Positions 16,825 to 24,601 of a stretch of 64,000 bases of DNA are shown here, piece by piece; positions within the stretch are counted from its first letter, which is position 1, and each line of letters opens with the position of its first letter. Both the position numbers and the translations under genes were made by a program. Below the pieces are notes generated by a model. It was not told the DNA's origin, did no database searches, and saw only the letters and a program-made list of their open reading frames with translations. The stretch is taken from assembly GCF_001751245.1 (NCBI RefSeq), contig NZ_LJGU01000114.1, forward strand, positions 156,244 to 220,243. Direction: 5' to 3'. The stretch comes from Streptomyces oceani. GTDB lineage: Bacteria; Actinomycetota; Actinomycetes; Streptomycetales; Streptomycetaceae.

Positions 16825-16870
16825 ACCGGCCGTCCCCGCCGACCCGCCGACCGGGGGGCGGTCGGCCGGT
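16825..16870 (-). terminator. hairpin between substrate-binding protein and dehydrogenase genes
   Basis: ACCGGCCG (16825-16832) pairs with CGGCCGGT (16863-16870), with additional inner GC pairing. It lies 34 nt after the binding-protein stop and may cause partial termination or protect the upstream message, as is common after binding-protein genes. Confidence 0.4.
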
Positions 16871-16903
16871 GGTTGGCCGTTGGCGGCTGTGAGCGGTCCG
16901 GGG

Positions 16904-17974
16904 TCAGGTGAAGCCGAGCGGCAGGTAGTCCTCGACGTTCTTCTTGGTGACCACGGCGGAGAAGAGCGTGATCGAGGCGGGGATCTCCAGTTCGGCGAGT
17001 CCGCTGACGCCCTTGCCCTGGCCGAGCGCGCGGGCGAGGTCGATCGCGGAGGCGGCCATCGTCGGCGGGTAGAGCACGGTGGCCTTGAGCACCGTGTCGT
17101 CCGCCTGGATGCTCTGCATCGCACGCTTGGATCCGGCGCCGCCGACCATCAGGAACTCGTCGCGGCCGGCCTGCTTGATGGCTCGCTCGGCTCCGACGCC
17201 CTGGTCGTCGTCGTGGTTCCACAGCGCGTCGAACCGGGACTCAGCCTGGAGCAGCGCCGACATCTTCTGTTGTCCGGACTCCACGGTGAACTCCGCGGCC
17301 TGCCGGGCGACCTTCTTCACGTTCGGGTAGTTCTTGAGCGCGTCGTCGAAGCCCTGGGTACGTTCCCTGGTGAGGGGCAGGTTGTCCGGGCCGGCCAGTT
17401 CGACGACCTTCGCGTTCTTCGTGTCCTTGAGTCGTTCGCCGATGAAGTTGCCGGCGTTCAGTCCCATGCCGTAGTTGTCGCCGCCGATCCAGCAGCGGTA
17501 TGCCTGGGGCGAGTTGAAGACCCGGTCCAGGTTGACGACGGGGATGCCGGAGCGCATGGCCTTCAGTCCGGCCCCGGTCAGTGCCTTGCCGTCGGCGGGC
17601 AGGATGACGAGCACGTCGACCTTCTTGTTGATCAGCGTGTCGATCTGGCCGATCTGCTGCGCGGTGTCGTTCGAGCCCTCGGTGCTGACCAGCGTGACGT
17701 CCTCGTACTCCTCGGCCCGTGACTTGCCCTGCTGGTTGATGGCGTTCAGCCAGCCATGGTCCGCCTGGGGCCCAGCGAAGCCGATGGTGACCTCCTTGCC
17801 GGGCTTGTCGTCGGCGACGTCGGCGGCCTGCTTGTCGCCCTCGGCGTTGTTGTTCTCGTTGCTGGTGCAGCCGGTCGCGAGCAGCGCGCCGGCGGCGGCG
17901 GTGCCGAAGAGGAGGTTGCGCCGGGAGGACCGGGGAGAGAGGGACGTTCCGGTGGTCTGTCGTGGTTGTCTCAT
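16904..17974 (-). CDS. RbsB-type sugar ABC transporter substrate-binding lipoprotein
   Basis: A 356-residue exported lipoprotein. It carries both a twin-arginine type SRRNLLFG and a lipobox LLATGC with the lipidated cysteine at residue 36. The mature part is a type I periplasmic-binding protein (Peripla_BP_4): VTIGFAGPQADHGWLNAINQ, VDVLVILPADG, GIPVVNLDRVF, DALWNHDDDQGVGAERAI. The ligand is a monosaccharide or cyclitol, not determinable here. ATG at 17974 overlaps the permease stop (ATGA), placing it third in an ATPase-permease-binding protein operon. Confidence 0.92.
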   Translation of the reverse strand: MRQPRQTTGTSLSPRSSRRNLLFGTAAAGALLATGCTSNENNNAEGDKQAADVADDKPGKEVTIGFAGPQADHGWLNAINQQGKSRAEEYEDVTLVSTEGSNDTAQQIGQIDTLINKKVDVLVILPADGKALTGAGLKAMRSGIPVVNLDRVFNSPQAYRCWIGGDNYGMGLNAGNFIGERLKDTKNAKVVELAGPDNLPLTRERTQGFDDALKNYPNVKKVARQAAEFTVESGQQKMSALLQAESRFDALWNHDDDQGVGAERAIKQAGRDEFLMVGGAGSKRAMQSIQADDTVLKATVLYPPTMAASAIDLARALGQGKGVSGLAELEIPASITLFSAVVTKKNVEDYLPLGFT

Positions 17975-18981
17975 GCGCTGTTACGACCCTTCTGGACCAG
18001 GACGGCGGCGACGATGATGGCGCCCTTGGCGATCTGCTGGACATCGGTCTGCAGGTTGTTCAGAGCGAACAGGTTGGTGATGGTGGTGAAGACGAGCACG
18101 CCGAGCACGGAGCCGGTGATGGTGCCGCGTCCGCCGCTGAGGAGGGTGCCGCCGATGATGGCGGCGGCGATGGCGTCCAGTTCGTACAGGTCGCCGTTGG
18201 TGTTCTGGCCGGAGCCGGTCAGCACCACGAGCATGAAGGCCGCGATGCCGCAGCAGAGCCCGGAGACCAGGTAGAGCAGCAGCCGCTGGCGTTTGACCGC
18301 GATGCCGGCGAGCCTGGACGCCTCGGGGTTGCCGCCGACGGCGACCGTGCGGCGGCCGAAGGTGGTGCGGTTCAGCACCAGCCAGCCGAGCACCGCCACG
18401 ACGGCGAAGACCAGCACCAGGGGCGGTATTCCCAGCACGTACGCGTCCGGCAGCCCCAGGTCGAGCACCGGCTGCACGGTGACCACCTGGGTCTTGCCGT
18501 CGCTGATCTGGAGCGCGAGGCCGCGGGCGGAGGCGAGCATGGCCAGCGTCGCGATGAACGGCACCATCGGGCCGTACGCGATCAGTACCCCGTTCACCAG
18601 CCCGCAGGCGAGTCCGACCAGCAGCGAGCAGAGCAGCATGCCGGCGAGGCCGAACTCCTGGGTGGCCACCGTCGTACACCACACGGACGCCAGCGCGACG
18701 ATGGCGCCAACCGACAGGTCGATGCCGCCGCCGATGATGACGAAGGTGACGCCGACGGTGACCACGCCGATCACGGACGCCTGGGTGAGGATCAGTTGGA
18801 GATTGTCGGTGCTCAGGAACTGACTGGGTTGGGTCAACCCACCGATCAGGGCGAGGACCCCGAGGACGGCGAGCAGCGAGACATGGTGCAGGTCGAGATG
18901 GGCGAGGGGAATCCCGCGCCTTCGCTTGTCCGGAGACCGCGGCGCACGCCCCGTCTCCGGGCTGGTCGTGGTGCTCAACAC
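17971..18981 (-). CDS. RbsC-type sugar ABC transporter permease
   Basis: A 336-residue membrane protein with about ten hydrophobic helices, BPD_transp_2 family. Signature stretch: GGGIDLSVGAIVALASV, then LNRTTFGRRTVAVGGNPEASRLAGI with the ATPase-contact region, and GTLLSGGRGTITGSVLG. The start is GTG at 18981, 7 nt overlapping the ATPase stop, with GGAAGGAAG upstream; TTG at 18978 is an alternative that would give a 4-nt overlap. It pairs with the RbsA-type ATPase and the binding protein to import a sugar or cyclitol. Confidence 0.92.
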   Translation of the reverse strand: MLSTTTSPETGRAPRSPDKRRRGIPLAHLDLHHVSLLAVLGVLALIGGLTQPSQFLSTDNLQLILTQASVIGVVTVGVTFVIIGGGIDLSVGAIVALASVWCTTVATQEFGLAGMLLCSLLVGLACGLVNGVLIAYGPMVPFIATLAMLASARGLALQISDGKTQVVTVQPVLDLGLPDAYVLGIPPLVLVFAVVAVLGWLVLNRTTFGRRTVAVGGNPEASRLAGIAVKRQRLLLYLVSGLCCGIAAFMLVVLTGSGQNTNGDLYELDAIAAAIIGGTLLSGGRGTITGSVLGVLVFTTITNLFALNNLQTDVQQIAKGAIIVAAVLVQKGRNSA

Positions 18982-20519
18982 GACGCGCTTCCTTCCATGA
19001 CGAGGTCCAGGACCCGGTGCTCGTCCAGTTCCTGGGCGGGGGCGGTGTGAACGACCTGGCCCTCCCGCAGCACCAGCACCCGATCGGCGAGGCCGAGCAC
19101 CTCGGGCACTTCGCTGGAGACCAGCAGGACGGCCACGCCCTCCTCGGCCAGGCGGCGGACGAGGGCGTACAGCTCGGCCCGGGCGCCGACGTCGACGCCG
19201 CGGGTCGGTTCGTCGAGCAGCAGCACCCGGCACTCGCGCAGCAGCCAGCGGGCGAGGACCACCTTCTGTTGGTTGCCGCCGGAGAGGGTGCGTACGGGGC
19301 GGTCCGGGTCGTCGGGGCTGAGCGAGAGGTCGCGGGTGCCGGCGTGTGCCGCCTGCCGCTCCCGCGTACGGTCCAGCCAGCCGCCGGTGGCGAACCGGGC
19401 CAGTGTGGAGACCGAGACGTTGCGGGTGACGGACTCCAGCATGAGCAGCGCCTGGGCCTTGCGTTCCTCCGGGGCGAGGCCGATGCCGGCGCGTACGGCC
19501 GCCGGCACCGAGCCGGGGCGCAGCGGCCGCCCGTCGACCAGTACGCGGCCGGCGGTGGGACGACGGGCGCCGTAGACGGTCTCCAGGATCTCCGAGCGGC
19601 CGGAGCCGACGAGCCCGGCGAGACCGACGACCTCGCCCGCGTGGAGTGTCAGGTCGAGGGGGCTGAACTCGCCCTGGCGGGCGAGACCTTCGGTCCGCAG
19701 GACGGGAGTCGGGGGTGGGGCTGGCCCTGAGCCTGGAGCGGGGGTCGTCGGCGCTGGTTCCTCGTGCCGCCTCGGCGGGAAGGGGCGCTCGATCTCGCGG
19801 CCGGTCATCAGCGCGACGACCTGCTTCGTGTCCGTCGTACGCGCCGCCAGGCCGCCGGCGGCGACCCGGCCGTCCTTGAGCACGGAGACCCGGTCCCCGA
19901 TCCGCCGGATCTCCTCCAGCCGGTGGGAGATGTAGACGACCGCGACCTCCCGCGAGGTCAGGTCGGCGACGATACGGAAGAGGTTGTCCACTTCATCCGG
20001 GTCCAGCGCCGCCGAGGGCTCGTCCATGACGAGCAGCCGTACGTCGTGGGACAGGGCCCGCGCCATCGACACCACCTGCTGGTGGGCCGCGGAGAGCCGT
20101 CCGACCAGCACTTCCGGGTCGATCTCCGGGTGACCGAGCCGGCCCAGCAGTTCGGTCGAGCGGTGACGCGCCTCCTGGGGCCGGACGAGGCCGTGTCGGG
20201 CGATCTCGTGGCCGAGGAAGATGTTCTCGGCCACCGACAGGTGTTCCACCAGGTCGAGTTCCTGGTAGATGGTGGAGATACCCAGCCGCATGGCGGCCAC
20301 CGGGTTCGACAGCCGTACGGGCTCCTCCCGCCACTCGATCCGGCCCTCGTCCGGTTGGTGCGCCCCGGCGAGCACCTTGATCAGGGTGGACTTCCCCGCG
20401 CCGTTCTGACCCAGGAGGCAGTGCACTTCGCCGGCCTCGACCGCCAGGTCGACGCCGTCGAGTGCGCGTACGCCCGGGAAGGACTTGGTGATGCCGGTCA
20501 TCGTGAGCAGTGGCGCCAT
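18975..20519 (-). CDS. RbsA-type sugar ABC transporter ATP-binding protein (two ATPase domains)
   Basis: A 514-residue double ATPase. Domain 1: Walker A GQNGAGKST, signature LSAAHQQ, Walker B LLVMDEPSA, His-loop YISHRLEE. Domain 2 is the usual degenerate copy: GLVGSGRSE in the Walker A place, then full signature LSGGNQQK and LLLDEPTRGVD. A Pro/Ala-rich linker of about 30 residues joins the halves. It energises the RbsC-type permease. ATG at 20519 is preceded by GGAGGG. First gene of the transporter operon, 323 nt downstream of the ROK regulator gene on the same strand. Confidence 0.94.
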   Translation of the reverse strand: MAPLLTMTGITKSFPGVRALDGVDLAVEAGEVHCLLGQNGAGKSTLIKVLAGAHQPDEGRIEWREEPVRLSNPVAAMRLGISTIYQELDLVEHLSVAENIFLGHEIARHGLVRPQEARHRSTELLGRLGHPEIDPEVLVGRLSAAHQQVVSMARALSHDVRLLVMDEPSAALDPDEVDNLFRIVADLTSREVAVVYISHRLEEIRRIGDRVSVLKDGRVAAGGLAARTTDTKQVVALMTGREIERPFPPRRHEEPAPTTPAPGSGPAPPPTPVLRTEGLARQGEFSPLDLTLHAGEVVGLAGLVGSGRSEILETVYGARRPTAGRVLVDGRPLRPGSVPAAVRAGIGLAPEERKAQALLMLESVTRNVSVSTLARFATGGWLDRTRERQAAHAGTRDLSLSPDDPDRPVRTLSGGNQQKVVLARWLLRECRVLLLDEPTRGVDVGARAELYALVRRLAEEGVAVLLVSSEVPEVLGLADRVLVLREGQVVHTAPAQELDEHRVLDLVMEGSASC

Positions 20520-20842
20520 GGCGGTGCCCTCCGTGCGTGCGGACAGTGCGGGGCAGTGCGGGCGGTACTGGCGGTACGGGGCGGTACTGGCGATGCGGAC
20601 GGTGTCGGTGCTCGGTGCGGGTCGCTCCGTACGTACGACGCGAGGTGCGCCGGGCGGTGGCGAGCGCGTTTCCTACGGGCAGCCGGGCTGCCGGGAGACG
20701 CTGCCGCCACGCCACCGCGGTCGGCTAAGGATGTGGTCGTGCCGGTCGGTCGCCGGTAACCGTCGGCGGCGGTACCGGATGCGCACGTACGTGAGAGGCC
20801 GTCGGGTTGGTCAGGGCCGTCCGGGCCGTCAGGCGGTCGGAG
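20520..20842. other. 323-nt region upstream of the sugar transporter operon
   Basis: No gene is visible. GCGGTACTGG occurs twice (20562-20571 and 20581-20590), and a compact dyad GGCAGCC-G-GGCTGCC lies at 20678-20692, which could be an operator for the minus-strand transporter operon. Promoter boxes are not clear. Confidence 0.45.
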
Positions 20843-22033
20843 TCAGGCGGGCGAGAAGAGGTGGTCGCTGATCAGCCGGACCGCTCCGGTGACCCCGGCG
20901 GCCGGCCCCAACTCGGCCGGCACGATGGGCAGGTTGCCGGTGGCCAACGGGAGGGACCGGCGGTACACCTGCGTACGGATACTGGCGAGCAGGTGGTGCC
21001 CGAGGCCGGTCACACCGCCTCCGATCACCACCAGCCCGGGGTTGAAGAAGCTGACCAGTCCGGCGATGACCTGGCCGGTGCGCGCGCCGCCCTCCTGGAT
21101 GAGGTCGAGCGCCACGCCGTCCCCCGCCGCCGCGGCGGCGGCGACGTCCGCGGCGCTGAGCCGACCAGCCGCCTCGAGCCGACCGGCCAGCTCCACCGAC
21201 CGGTCCTCCCGGGCGGCGGCCTCCGCGTCCCGGGCCAGCGCGGCACCGCTGAAGTGTGCTTCCAGGCAGCCGCGATTGCCGCAGGCGCACTGGCGGCCCT
21301 CCGGGTCCACCTGGATGTGCCCGATGTCGCCCGCGCTGCCGGTCATGCCGCGATGCACCACGCCGCCCACGACGACGCCGCAGCCGATGCCGGTGCCGAT
21401 CTTCACGCAGAAGAAGTCCCGTACGGAGCGGGCGACCCCGGCCTGCTGCTCGCCCATCGCCATCAGGTTGACGTCGTTGTCCACCATCACCGGGCAGCCC
21501 AGCTCCTGGCTGAGCGCTTCCCGTACGGGAAAGCCGTCCCAGCCCGGCATGATGGGCGGCGCCACCGGCACCCCCTCCGGGAAGCGCACCGGACCCGGCA
21601 CCCCGATGCCGGCGCCGTCGAAACCGTCGGCGACACCGGAGTCCCGCAGCTTCTGCACCATGTTCAGGACCTGCTCGAAGACCGCGACCGGCCCCTCCCG
21701 TACGTCCATCGGGTGGGTGAGGTGTCCGAGGATCTCCAACTCGGCGTTGGTCACCGCGACATCGACCGAGGTGGCGCCGATGTCCACGCCGAGGAAACGC
21801 AGGCCGGGGGCCAGCCGGATGTTGTGCGAACGCCGCCCGCCGCGGGAGGCTGCCAGCCCGTCGGCGACCACCAGTCCGGTCTCCAGCAGCCGGTCCACCT
21901 CGACGGCGAGCTTCGAGCGGGACAGCTCCGTCTCGTCGCCCAGCTGCGCGCGGGAGTTGGGACCGCTGTCTCGCAACGCCCGCAGCAACCGCGCCTGGTG
22001 CGCGTTGGCCGGACGAGCTGTCATACGTCGCAC
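20843..22033 (-). CDS. ROK family transcriptional regulator
   Basis: A 396-residue sugar-responsive repressor. Residues 1-65 form a winged helix-turn-helix (RAQLGDETELSRSKLAVEVD). The sugar-kinase-like ROK part follows: FLGVDIGATSVDVAVTN (phosphate 1), VDNDVNLMAMGE, and the ROK zinc motif CACGNRGCLEAH. The start is GTG at 22033, chosen because GGAGGG lies 5 nt upstream; the ATG at 22024 is three codons later. It most likely controls the transporter operon downstream and itself. Ligand unknown. Upstream is a divergent methyltransferase gene, with a nested dyad in between. Confidence 0.92.
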   Translation of the reverse strand: MRRMTARPANAHQARLLRALRDSGPNSRAQLGDETELSRSKLAVEVDRLLETGLVVADGLAASRGGRRSHNIRLAPGLRFLGVDIGATSVDVAVTNAELEILGHLTHPMDVREGPVAVFEQVLNMVQKLRDSGVADGFDGAGIGVPGPVRFPEGVPVAPPIMPGWDGFPVREALSQELGCPVMVDNDVNLMAMGEQQAGVARSVRDFFCVKIGTGIGCGVVVGGVVHRGMTGSAGDIGHIQVDPEGRQCACGNRGCLEAHFSGAALARDAEAAAREDRSVELAGRLEAAGRLSAADVAAAAAAGDGVALDLIQEGGARTGQVIAGLVSFFNPGLVVIGGGVTGLGHHLLASIRTQVYRRSLPLATGNLPIVPAELGPAAGVTGAVRLISDHLFSPA

Positions 22034-22144
22034 GCTGTCCCTCCTTCCCGCCCGGCCAGGGGAAACCCGGCCTGGATGACCCGGAGAAGCGGCTTGTACG
22101 CCTCCGGGATTACCCACAGAACGTAGCAGTGAGGCGCGACACTT

Positions 22145-22180
22145 GGAAGAAGTTGTGCACAACTCAGTCGTACTTCTTCC
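22145..22180. promoter_or_regulatory. nested dyads upstream of the ROK gene, candidate operator
   Basis: AGTTGTGCACAACT (22151-22164) is a perfect 14-bp palindrome. It is enclosed by GGAAGAAGT (22145-22153) and ACTTCTTCC (22172-22180), a perfect 9-bp inverted pair. The site sits in the divergent gap between the ROK gene (start 22033) and the methyltransferase gene (start 22285), where an autoregulatory operator is expected. Confidence 0.6.
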
Positions 22181-22284
22181 TGTTACGGGACAAAGACGAG
22201 CCGGGGACGCCGACGCTCGGCGGGACGCGGCTACTCCGGCGAAAACCCGCTGCGGCGAGCCGCGCGCTCTGCAAACCTCCCCCG

Positions 22285-23001
22285 ATGAGCACCGAGAGCA
22301 CGCCCGACTGGTACCTCGACGAGACCGCCCATGCCGGCCCCGAACACCTCGACCCGGACTTCGTGTCCGGGTACGACCGCAAGCAGGGCCACCCGGACGC
22401 CACCGCCGACCTGGCCGCCCTACGGGCGCACGGTCTCGGCGAGTCGTCCACCGTCGTCGACCTCGCCGCCGGCACGGGACAGTTCACCCTGCCCGCGGCA
22501 CGGGAGTTCGGAGAAGTGGTCGCCGTGGACGTGTCGCCCGCGATGCTGGACGCGCTGCGCTCCCGCCTCACCGCGCCCGACGCGGAGCGGGTGCGCTGCG
22601 TGTCCGCCGGCTTCCTCAGTTACGCGCACCAGGGGCCGCCGGCGGACGCCGTGCACACCCGCAACGCGCTACACCAACTGCCGGACCTCTGGAAGGTGGT
22701 GGCGCTGGACCGGATCGCCGGAATGCTGCGGCCCGGCGGCGTGCTGCGCCTGCACGACCTGGTCTTCGACTGCGCGCCGTCCGACGTGGACACCGTGGTG
22801 AACCGCTGGCTGGACGGCGCGGCCCACGACCGTACGCGCGGCTACACCCGGGCGGACTACGCGGCGCACCTGCGGACGGAGTTCAGCACCTTCCGTTGGC
22901 TGCTGGAGCCGATGCTGGACGCCGCCGGCTTCGAGATCACGCACACCGCCTTCCATGCCAGCGCGTTCGGCAGCTACACCTGCGTGCGGCGGGGCGACTG
23001 A
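22285..23001 (+). CDS. Class I SAM-dependent methyltransferase
   Basis: A 238-residue cytosolic methyltransferase. Motif I is VVDLAAGTGQFTLPAAREFG (about residues 60-79), followed by VVAVDVSPAMLDALRSR, TRNALHQLPD and MLRPGGVLRLHDLVFD. Substrate unknown; the fold resembles methyltransferase type 11/25 enzymes. The start ATG at 22285 is the most sensible because homologous-looking sequence begins there (STPDWYLDETAHAGPEHLDP), though the ribosome site is weak; the frame is open further up to a GTG at 22129 across the operator. Divergent from the ROK regulator, convergent with the HAD gene. Confidence 0.82.
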   Translation: MSTESTPDWYLDETAHAGPEHLDPDFVSGYDRKQGHPDATADLAALRAHGLGESSTVVDLAAGTGQFTLPAAREFGEVVAVDVSPAMLDALRSRLTAPDAERVRCVSAGFLSYAHQGPPADAVHTRNALHQLPDLWKVVALDRIAGMLRPGGVLRLHDLVFDCAPSDVDTVVNRWLDGAAHDRTRGYTRADYAAHLRTEFSTFRWLLEPMLDAAGFEITHTAFHASAFGSYTCVRRGD

Positions 23002-23071
23002 GCGCCGCTTCCCGCCCGGCCCCGGACGCGTACGACCGGGCGCGTGGATCACGTACGCCCGTGGGCCTGGA

Positions 23072-23554
23072 TCACGTACGGCCCTGCCCCTCCTGCGCCT
23101 GGTCGAGCGTCTGGGAGCCGGGCATCCAGTCGGCCCGCAGCACCCGGAATCCGGCACGCCGGTACGCGTCACAGACCTGCTCGTCGTCGTCCACCACCAC
23201 GGCGATCCGCCGGTTGGCCGCGAGCCGCCGCAGCAGCTGCGGCTTGGTCACCCGGGCGGGCCGTCGGTCGCTGGCACCGCGCATCCACAGTTCGCCGGTC
23301 GGCAGCCGCTGCTCGCGGAGCCAGCGCTCGGTGGCCTTACGGCACCGCTCCGGACGACCGGTGACATAGCCCAGGTCGCAGCTCTCCGCCCACTCCCGGG
23401 CGAGCGCGATGCCGGCGGGCAGCGGCGGATCGTCGCCGGCGGCGCGGAAGAAGGCGTTCCAGTCGCGCGGCGCGGACTCCACCAGGTACAGCCGGTGCCG
23501 GGTGTCGGAGAGGGTGCCGTCCAGGTCGAACACCGCCAGCGGACGCGAGGACAT
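23072..23554 (-). CDS. HAD-superfamily phosphatase (polynucleotide-kinase 3'-phosphatase-like)
   Basis: A 160-residue single-domain HAD protein. Motif I is AVFDLDGTLSDTRHRLYLV (nucleophile Asp and the DxD acid), motif II is LGYVTGRPE, motif III lysine is probably in VTKPQLLRRL, and motif IV is VVVDDDEQVCDAYR. It resembles the phosphatase part of bacterial polynucleotide kinases or small nucleotidase-like HADs. ATG at 23554 follows GGGGA. Stands alone, with a methyltransferase gene behind it on the same strand 80 nt upstream. Substrate unknown. Confidence 0.83.
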   Translation of the reverse strand: MSSRPLAVFDLDGTLSDTRHRLYLVESAPRDWNAFFRAAGDDPPLPAGIALAREWAESCDLGYVTGRPERCRKATERWLREQRLPTGELWMRGASDRRPARVTKPQLLRRLAANRRIAVVVDDDEQVCDAYRRAGFRVLRADWMPGSQTLDQAQEGQGRT

Positions 23555-23634
23555 CTCAGTTCCCCGGCCCGGCGGGCTTCGTCAGTGCCATGCCGTCAGG
23601 CTACGCCGGGACAGCCCGCAGGGCTCGCGGACCG

Positions 23635-24408
23635 TCAACCGCGCCGGGCGACGCGGATCTTCGACTGCCCGTGCGGCAGGGCCTCCCAGTCGTCCATGAA
23701 GCGTGCGGTGAGGCCGTGCTGGCGGGCGAGGTCGAGCAGGGTCCGGGTGCGGTAGTAGAAGTCCTCGCGCAGGGCGTGGTGCTCCTCACCCTCCGTACGG
23801 TCGAAGGTGAAGTCGAACCAGCCGTCGGGCGCCAGGACACGGCCGACGTGGGCGAAGCACTCGTCGATCACCGACAACGGGGAGTGCGAGAAGACGCTGT
23901 GGGCGTGGATCACGTCGAACCATTGCTCCGGAAGGAACCCGAGGGTGAGGTCGCGCACCGGCGTCAGGACGGGCAGCCGGCCTTGGAGAGCGCGCTCCCG
24001 CAGCGTGTCCTGGGCGGCGAAGAGGATGTCGGGCGAGATGTCCACGCCGTGGTAGTGGCCCGGCTCCAGGTAGTCGATGAACCGCCAGCCGGCCCGCAGG
24101 TTCCCGCAGCCGATCTCCAGCATCCGGTGTTCGGGGCGCAGTCCGTGCTCGAGCAGGTAGTCGAACTGCATCTTCCCGAGCGCCAGCCAGCGCTCGCGGC
24201 CGCGCCCGCCCACGGCCAGGTCCGGGTCACGCCGGGTGTCCGAGCGCATGACCGCCCGGTAGTAGGCGACATGGTCCGGAGACCGGTAGCGCAGCCAGGC
24301 GTCCCGACTGGTACGGCGCAGGTGTCGCGGCACCCGGCCGGGGTGCCGTAGCGCGTACGAGAGGCGGTGGCTGAGGGAGGAGCGGTTGGCCGTGAGGTTC
24401 TTGGGCAT
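23635..24408 (-). CDS. Class I SAM-dependent methyltransferase
   Basis: A 257-residue protein. The SAM site is RMLEIGCGNLRAGWRFIDYL (about residue 97-116), then YHGVDISPDILFAAQ, WFDVIHAHSVFSHSPLSVID and VLAPDGWFDFTFDR, all typical for this fold. The N-terminal 45 residues are basic (RLSYALRHPGRVPRHLRRTSR) and may contact a lipid or nucleic acid. No substrate can be named. ATG at 24408 with a weak GGAG site. Divergent from the sensor kinase gene; a perfect palindrome lies between them. Confidence 0.8.
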   Translation of the reverse strand: MPKNLTANRSSLSHRLSYALRHPGRVPRHLRRTSRDAWLRYRSPDHVAYYRAVMRSDTRRDPDLAVGGRGRERWLALGKMQFDYLLEHGLRPEHRMLEIGCGNLRAGWRFIDYLEPGHYHGVDISPDILFAAQDTLRERALQGRLPVLTPVRDLTLGFLPEQWFDVIHAHSVFSHSPLSVIDECFAHVGRVLAPDGWFDFTFDRTEGEEHHALREDFYYRTRTLLDLARQHGLTARFMDDWEALPHGQSKIRVARRG

Positions 24409-24524
24409 GGCGTAGCTCCGGCTCGATAGCGTGTGATGCGGTTGACCTCCGAGTCTTGGCGAGCGGCCCCGTACCGGCATCGGGCGATCAGCCGCACGTG
24501 GGAGCCGGTACGGGCCATGTGGTG

Positions 24525-24540
24525 TCAACCGATCGGTTGA
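24525..24540. promoter_or_regulatory. perfect 16-bp palindrome, candidate operator
   Basis: TCAACCGATCGGTTGA is a perfect palindrome in the divergent gap between the methyltransferase gene (start 24408, minus) and the sensor kinase gene (start about 24602, plus). ACCGATCGGT-type sites are typical of TetR-family binding, but no TetR gene is adjacent. Confidence 0.5.
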
Positions 24541-24601
24541 TGTTCCGCCCGGCCCGTGGCGGTATAGCTGAAGGCCGGACGTGAGCGGGGGAGGGAGAAC
24601 A

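Noticed and set aside
23045-23080. Direct repeat TGGATCACGTACG (two copies) at the end of the HAD gene
   Set aside because: Short, one copy partly coding, and rich in the CGTACG string that is common throughout the window.
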